From the NCBI RefSeq assembly GCF_007671685.1, contig NZ_VCNL01000011.1:1-32549 (forward strand): a DNA stretch of 32,549 nucleotides, in the 5' to 3' direction. Each line of letters opens with the position of its first letter. The first letter of the stretch is position 1. The stretch comes from Halorubrum salsamenti (GTDB taxonomy: Archaea; Halobacteriota; Halobacteria; Halobacteriales; Haloferacaceae). Below the pieces are notes generated by a model. The model searched no databases. It worked only from the letters and a program-made list of their open reading frames with translations, and was not told the DNA's origin. Below, piece by piece: positions 31,388 through 32,549 of the stretch. A program made the position numbers and the translations under genes.

Positions 31388-31603
31388 TTAGGCGGGCTGG
31401 GGAGTGTACCCCTGGTTTTCGATGGTCTCTGCGAAGGCGTCGGGGTCAGTGACGCTGTCGTCGTACTCGATCTCGACGCGGCCGGTCGCGTAGTGGACTT
31501 CGACGTGCTGGACGCCGTCGACGTTCGACAGGGCGCGTTCGACGGTACTCGCGCAGGTCGGGCAGTCGAAGTCGAGGACGCGGAATTGGGTTGTGTCGCT
31601 CAT
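31388..31603 (-). CDS. HMA-domain metallochaperone
   Basis: A 71-residue heavy-metal-associated domain with the metal loop DCPTCAS (C14 and C17) and the beta-alpha-beta-beta-alpha-beta order of the fold. Such proteins carry a soft metal ion to a P-type ATPase. Here it is the first gene of the operon and ends 4 nt before the ATPase, which lacks its own N-terminal HMA domain, so the two probably form a split pump. An AT-rich box (AATACTTATT) about 35 nt upstream fits a TATA element. Confidence 0.92.
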   Translation of the reverse strand: MSDTTQFRVLDFDCPTCASTVERALSNVDGVQHVEVHYATGRVEIEYDDSVTDPDAFAETIENQGYTPQPA

Positions 31604-31631
31604 TACAGTTTGAGATAGTGCCCGTACCTCA

Positions 31632-31645
31632 ATAAGTATTTTTTA
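31632..31645 (-). promoter_or_regulatory. TATA-like box of the metal operon
   Basis: On the minus strand AAAAAATACTTATT lies about 30-40 nt before the HMA gene start, in a region shared with the divergent ArsR-like regulator. It suggests a short leader. Confidence 0.45.
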
Positions 31646-31804
31646 GATGATATGTTTGAATTCGGATACGGGTCGTTGGAACAGTCAAACGGGTCGTCTA
31701 GGGCTTTCGCTATCGCGGGTCCATCCTGTACTGGATACCTCGACAGACACCTACCCGACTCCTGCCCCGCTACCTTTTCCCGCGTGCTCGCGCTCAGTTC
31801 TCGT

Positions 31805-32329
31805 ATGAGTGATTCCGATACCGACCACCGTCTCGACGACATCGCGGTGCGAGACACTCGGATTTCGGACGCCATCGACGAGCCAATGCGGGCGATGGTC
31901 CTCGACATTCTGTCCGAGGAAGCCCTAACTGCGACCGAGGTCCACGAACGCCTCGACGATCGCGGCATCGACCGGACGGAGAACACGGTCCGCCATCACA
32001 TCAACGAGCTCCGGGATGCGGGCCTCGTCGACGTCGTTCGCTTCGAGGAGGGGCGTGGTGGGACGACGAAGTACTACCACGCGAACACGATCGTCCTCTC
32101 GTACTCACTACCAGATTCGGCCGACGCCGCCGTCGAGGAGATGATCGACGCTGCCCAGCCCCAGATCACGGACGCGCTCACTACGCTCACCGACGAGTAC
32201 GACGACGCTATTGAGGAGATCGTCGAGGATATGCAGCCCTGCGAGCACTGCCAGACCCAGAAGTACGAGACGTACGTTCTTCTGACCGTCCTGCGACGTG
32301 CGTTCGTTCGCGCCCACAGAAATTCCTGA
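31805..32329 (+). CDS. ArsR-like winged-helix metal-operon regulator
   Basis: A 174-residue regulator with a winged-helix domain in residues 20-100: ALTATEVHERL, then ENTVRHHINELRDAGLVDVV and the wing GRGGTTKYYHAN. A long helical region follows, with CEHCQ at residues 146-150, a possible metal-sensing pair. The ATG at 31805 is preferred over 31652, whose extra part is not acidic. It is divergent from the HMA-ATPase-FmdE operon, so it is the likely metal-responsive repressor of that operon. Confidence 0.85.
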   Translation: MSDSDTDHRLDDIAVRDTRISDAIDEPMRAMVLDILSEEALTATEVHERLDDRGIDRTENTVRHHINELRDAGLVDVVRFEEGRGGTTKYYHANTIVLSYSLPDSADAAVEEMIDAAQPQITDALTTLTDEYDDAIEEIVEDMQPCEHCQTQKYETYVLLTVLRRAFVRAHRNS

Positions 32330-32358
32330 GGGGGAACCACCCCTACGCTGGCAGGGTC

Positions 32359-32549
32359 TTAGAAGGAGAACCGATCACGCGCGGATTGCATCGCGAGGCG
32401 AGTCAGGAGTCGCGCAGGGCCACGCTTTGGGAGGTCCCGTACAGTCTCGATGCTGGTCGGCGGTTCACTACCACCAATGTCTAACTCCCAGCCTGTCTCG
32501 TCCATGAAGCGTTCGACAGCCTGATTTACTCGCTGTCGCACGTCGTCCG
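32359..32549 (-). CDS. C-terminal part of a gene running off the window
   Basis: The minus-strand frame stays open to the last base of the window and ends at 32359. The visible 60 or so residues include VNQAVERFMDETGWELDIGG and RGPARLLTRLAMQ, mixed charged and amphipathic, and are not recognised. The start lies outside. It is convergent with the ArsR-like gene. Confidence 0.55.
   Translation of the reverse strand, partial: DDVRQRVNQAVERFMDETGWELDIGGSEPPTSIETVRDLPKRGPARLLTRLAMQSARDRFSF

Overview
The window reads as haloarchaeal DNA, probably Halorubrum-like (order Haloferacales). The proteins are acidic and GC-rich, TATA-type promoters sit close to start codons, there are Tat signals with lipoboxes, HTH-10/Bat-type regulators, haloarchaeal IS ends, and a GC-rich intergenic element of a kind I associate with Halorubrum. 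The genus is a guess from memory. The many IS remnants, broken genes and accessory functions suggest a plasmid or genomic-island region rather than core chromosome.

Positions 1-11475 form a denitrification and nitric-oxide island. It holds a Tat-exported copper nitrite reductase (nirK), a multicopper oxidase, two overlapping cupins, an NnrS-like membrane protein, a small hypothetical, an HTH-10 regulator, a small CGCGG-motif protein (candidate radical-SAM-modified RiPP), a truncated hemoglobin and a TDT/SLAC1-type anion transporter. Four copies of a palindrome with core GAACATGTTC (1504, 3442, 9323, 10165) lie in front of the oxidase, the cupins, the CGCGG gene and the hemoglobin/TDT pair. 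This resembles the site reported upstream of haloarchaeal denitrification genes (NarO type), so these genes are probably one oxygen/NO-responsive regulon. The island is split by two small zinc-ribbon genes and an IS200/IS605-type element (DUF2080 + TnpB, about 5349-6740) next to an orphan tnpB 3' end. A halocyanin remnant lies just after the island.

Positions 11883-18993 hold a PadR regulator, a small winged-helix-like protein, an SDR oxidoreductase, a decayed gene, an MFS transporter, a uroporphyrinogen-III synthase gene broken by two compensating frameshifts, a deoxyhypusine synthase with its catalytic lysine, a second orphan tnpB 3' end, and a minus-strand operon (zinc ribbon, glutamate dehydrogenase, membrane protein). 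Positions 19249-23626 hold a large Bat-like sensor-regulator divergent from another MFS transporter.

Positions 23627-28781 are repeat-rich. They contain a GC-rich structured element, a long hairpin built from two facing IS ends, a small membrane protein, a MITE-like element, a zinc-finger protein of unknown function and a DDE transposase with a frameshifted N terminus. From 28782 to 32329 there is a metal-efflux module: an FmdE-like protein, a P1B-type ATPase with unusual CPG and SEHHLA motifs, a free-standing HMA metallochaperone, and a divergent ArsR-like regulator. A 5'-truncated gene runs off the right edge.
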